A DNA stretch of 55,377 bases from Flavobacteriales bacterium. Its GTDB lineage: Bacteria; Bacteroidota; Bacteroidia; Flavobacteriales_F; PHOS-HE28. This document shows positions 55,201 to 55,377 of this stretch, piece by piece. The notes beneath the pieces were generated by a model. That model was not told the origin of the DNA. It saw only the letters and a list, made by a program, of their open reading frames with translations, and made no database searches. The stretch is taken from the NCBI GenBank assembly GCA_016788285.1, contig JAEUSW010000177.1:1-55377 (forward strand), read 5' to 3'. A program made the translations under genes and the position numbers. Every line of letters begins with the position of its first letter. Position 1 is the stretch's first letter.

Positions 55201-55377
55201 AGCGGAGGCCCTGTTGCGCGAGAGCCCCGCGCGGTGGCACTGTCCACTGCGTGCGAGGAAGTGAGCGAGGGCACTGTCCGCATTCCAGCGCGAGGGATGA
55301 GCGCGTACGTGGGCAGAACGGTGGAGATGCTCGGCTACATGATCCACGTGAAGGCCACCACCACACAGACGGGCAAC
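52237..55377 (+). CDS. dnaE: DNA polymerase III alpha-type subunit with three repeat-derived insertions (3' end missing)
   Basis: C-family DNA polymerase; 1047 codons are in the window and the frame is open to its end, so the 3' end lies outside. Parts: an N-terminal PHP domain (starts MYLNCHSWFS; ALTDIH near residue 40), the palm with catalytic Asp344, Asp346 and Asp348 (PPDFDIDF), the fingers (HHLGIHAGGIVI, CEDMGLHKFDLLSQRG, GCFYVESPAMRMLL, YQEDVIKVVH, FAKGHSASYA), helix-hairpin-helix-like segments (TDLQDLLKRVP) and the start of an OB-fold (VEMLGYMIHVK). Three stretches absent from a normal DnaE alignment are encoded by repeated DNA: residues about 517-545, 787-810 and 940-1022. All are in frame with no stop. 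ATG 52237 is the natural start. Confidence 0.95.
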   Translation, partial: MYLNCHSWFSFKHGVLKPDALLEEAARQGVRTFALTDIHCSAGIPDLVRDAPRYGVRPVAGIEFRQGPKLLYIGIAKNNAGFQQLNELLSPHLLDDEALPERPPELADVFFIHPFAHAPHPLRPNERVGIRPTDLTRLPFSPWRNRMDDLVALMPVTFRTKKDHNIHRLLRTVALNTVVSMLPQEELAGPDECFRSEEEARRTYRDVPQLLTNAERLLEQCHIAFDGSDKTRVAFTNDLRADREKLHRDTREGLRYRYAEVTPRILARMHHELDVIERMGFISYFLINQDIVNHARGRGFFHVGRGSGANSLVAYCLRITDVDPMELDLYFERFINPARKKPPDFDIDFSWKDRDEVYRYVFDKYNTPDGRAGGIHAAQIATYTTFQWRGAIRELGKAVGLPPAEIDALSEGDHGYYARGRPSAYSKSGDLDKVARAVVRYAKELIGMPHHLGIHAGGIVITEKPVTHFAALFRPPKGFPVTQISMLECEDMGLHKFDLLSQRGLGHIRDAVELVNKAQVTSHKSQVPKTNALQACDLSLGTCDFREAVDIHDIARFKQDPAIKELLRKGDTIGCFYVESPAMRMLLKKLKVDDYLGLVAASSIIRPGVAESGMMREYLLRHNDPERVKQAPKRLLEIMPETYGVMVYQEDVIKVVHLYGGLDLEESDQVRRGMNIRYRDRPEFKLVERKFFDNCTAFGYPPGEAEEVWRQIQSFASFSFAKGHSASYAVESYQSLYLKAHHPLEFLVGVANNFGGFYRTEFYLHEAKRAGAAIEAPCINTSEELCSLVNGEWPTANGDWRQSPFANSHSRAKTRIFLGLGNIKSLENGTVQLILHERRRNGPFTDLQDLLKRVPLAVEQARILIRAGALRFTGKSKPQLLWDLTLLHRPASVTADGDLFTTRVEEPRLPDLEHYPLADAYDELELLGFPLCDPFTLVEEQCPRTERTRDSAGTQGQRTTVPAHRPARDSAHAQTPGAAALSTAREGMSGGPVAREPRAVALSTACEEVSEGTVRIPARGMSAYVGRTVEMLGYMIHVKATTTQTGN
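53785..53870 (+). repeat. Heptamer inverted-repeat array within dnaE (insertion 1)
   Basis: Five tandem heptamers of the type AAGTSRC (first one AAGGCTC) at 53785-53819, a 23-nt spacer, then four heptamers in the opposite orientation (type GTGACTT; one GAGCCTT) at 53843-53870. A 12-bp perfect inverted repeat joins 53799-53810 and 53859-53870. The block encodes a segment between DAVELVNK and REAVDIHDIARF, where other DnaE proteins have only a short link. Confidence 0.9.
54596..54665 (+). repeat. Heptamer inverted-repeat array within dnaE (insertion 2)
   Basis: Ten consecutive heptamers: six in one orientation (consensus GAATGGC; 54596-54637), then four in the opposite orientation (consensus GCCATTC; 54638-54665). 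They fold on a GGCGCC centre (54635-54640) into an imperfect hairpin. It encodes a segment between INTSEEL and AKTRIFLGLG in which other DnaE proteins have a short loop. Confidence 0.88.
55056..55303 (+). repeat. Large inverted-repeat block within dnaE (insertion 3)
   Basis: GACAGTGCC occurs at 55084-55092, 55113-55121 and 55141-55149 (a degraded copy near 55056-55063), with spacing of 28-29 bp. The reverse complement core, GCACTGTCC, occurs at 55174-55182, 55237-55245 and 55271-55279. A 15-bp word (GCACTGTCCACTGCG) is identical at 55174 and 55237, and all three inverted units continue into a GCGARGRARTGAGCG-like sequence. The block encodes roughly 80 extra residues between PFTLVEE and the OB-fold, without stop codons. 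Confidence 0.88.

Noticed and set aside
55056..55303. CRISPR array
   Set aside because: The 9-15-bp repeated words at about 28-bp spacing occur in both orientations and lie in a coding frame; repeats are too short and spacing too irregular for CRISPR.
54664..55347. Minus-strand ORF with repeated SGQC/GTV segments opposite dnaE insertion 3
   Set aside because: It is the reverse reading of the repeat block; the plus frame is continuous with DnaE on both sides.

Overview
This window is high-GC DNA from a member of the Bacteroidota, most like a GC-rich Flavobacteriales-type lineage. Five things point there: a short primary sigma factor with the Bacteroidota-type N-terminus, the long N-terminally extended form of GAPDH, a TonB-receptor/DUF4249 pair, at least six secreted proteins with type IX secretion (T9SS) C-terminal sorting domains, and repeated use of the Bacteroidota -7 promoter box (TAnnTTTG) just upstream of start codons. 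No phage, insertion sequence, plasmid or CRISPR locus is visible.

Layout. 1-2800: 3' end of a very repetitive Cys-rich T9SS surface protein. 3179-5568: GAPDH and the primary sigma factor, both minus. 5751-7211: HtrA-type periplasmic protease. 7360-10659: dapF-mltG (overlapping) and a phosphohexomutase, a cell-wall and sugar-phosphate block. 10663-14820: a large FG-GAP propeller protein with a T9SS tail. 14942-19305: DUF2279 protein, NUDIX hydrolase, a short DUF2027/Smr protein, RNase P RNA, and two secreted proteins of unknown role. 19325-23709: thioredoxin reductase, then a TonB-dependent receptor with its DUF4249 lipoprotein. 23896-26369: a 33-residue membrane peptide, a degenerate tRNA-like element, tRNA-Pro(GGG), and an M1 aminopeptidase lipoprotein. 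26370-30502: alpha/beta hydrolase, a fused alpha-beta 2-oxoacid dehydrogenase E1, AIM24 family protein and a YvlD-type small membrane protein. 30557-35707: PDZ/T9SS protein and a subtilase/T9SS protein. 35798-38255: S4 RNA-binding protein, tRNA-Arg(CCG), typA. 38333-44929: T9SS protein, ThuA-like/T9SS protein, toroid-repeat protein, and a metallophosphoesterase with a duplicated C-terminal motif. 45051-50478: a tightly coupled five-gene operon (nucleotidyltransferase, two B12-type radical SAM proteins, two methyltransferases), divergent from a GT-C-like membrane protein (50596-52017). 52237 to the end: dnaE, cut by the window edge.

The two most interesting signals are these. (1) dnaE carries three separate blocks of repetitive, hairpin-forming DNA inside its reading frame (about 53785-53870, 54596-54665 and 55056-55303). 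The first two are arrays of heptamers followed by inverted heptamers; the third is built from about 28-bp direct repeats followed by inverted copies. All three stay in frame and free of stops, and add extra segments to a DNA polymerase. (2) The five-gene radical SAM/methyltransferase/nucleotidyltransferase operon has 4-nt ATGA overlaps at three of its four junctions and looks like an uncharacterised pathway that modifies a lipid, sugar or small molecule.

A third theme is promoter architecture. About twenty genes have a TAnnTTTG-like box, and in several (dapF, the Smr gene, the gene at 17617, the S4 gene, the subtilase gene) only 4-5 nt separate the box from the start codon. This implies leaderless or nearly leaderless mRNAs. 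The -33 TTG element is not consistently visible.

All positions, motifs and repeats were read by eye from the sequence. Family names come from motif recognition, not database searches.
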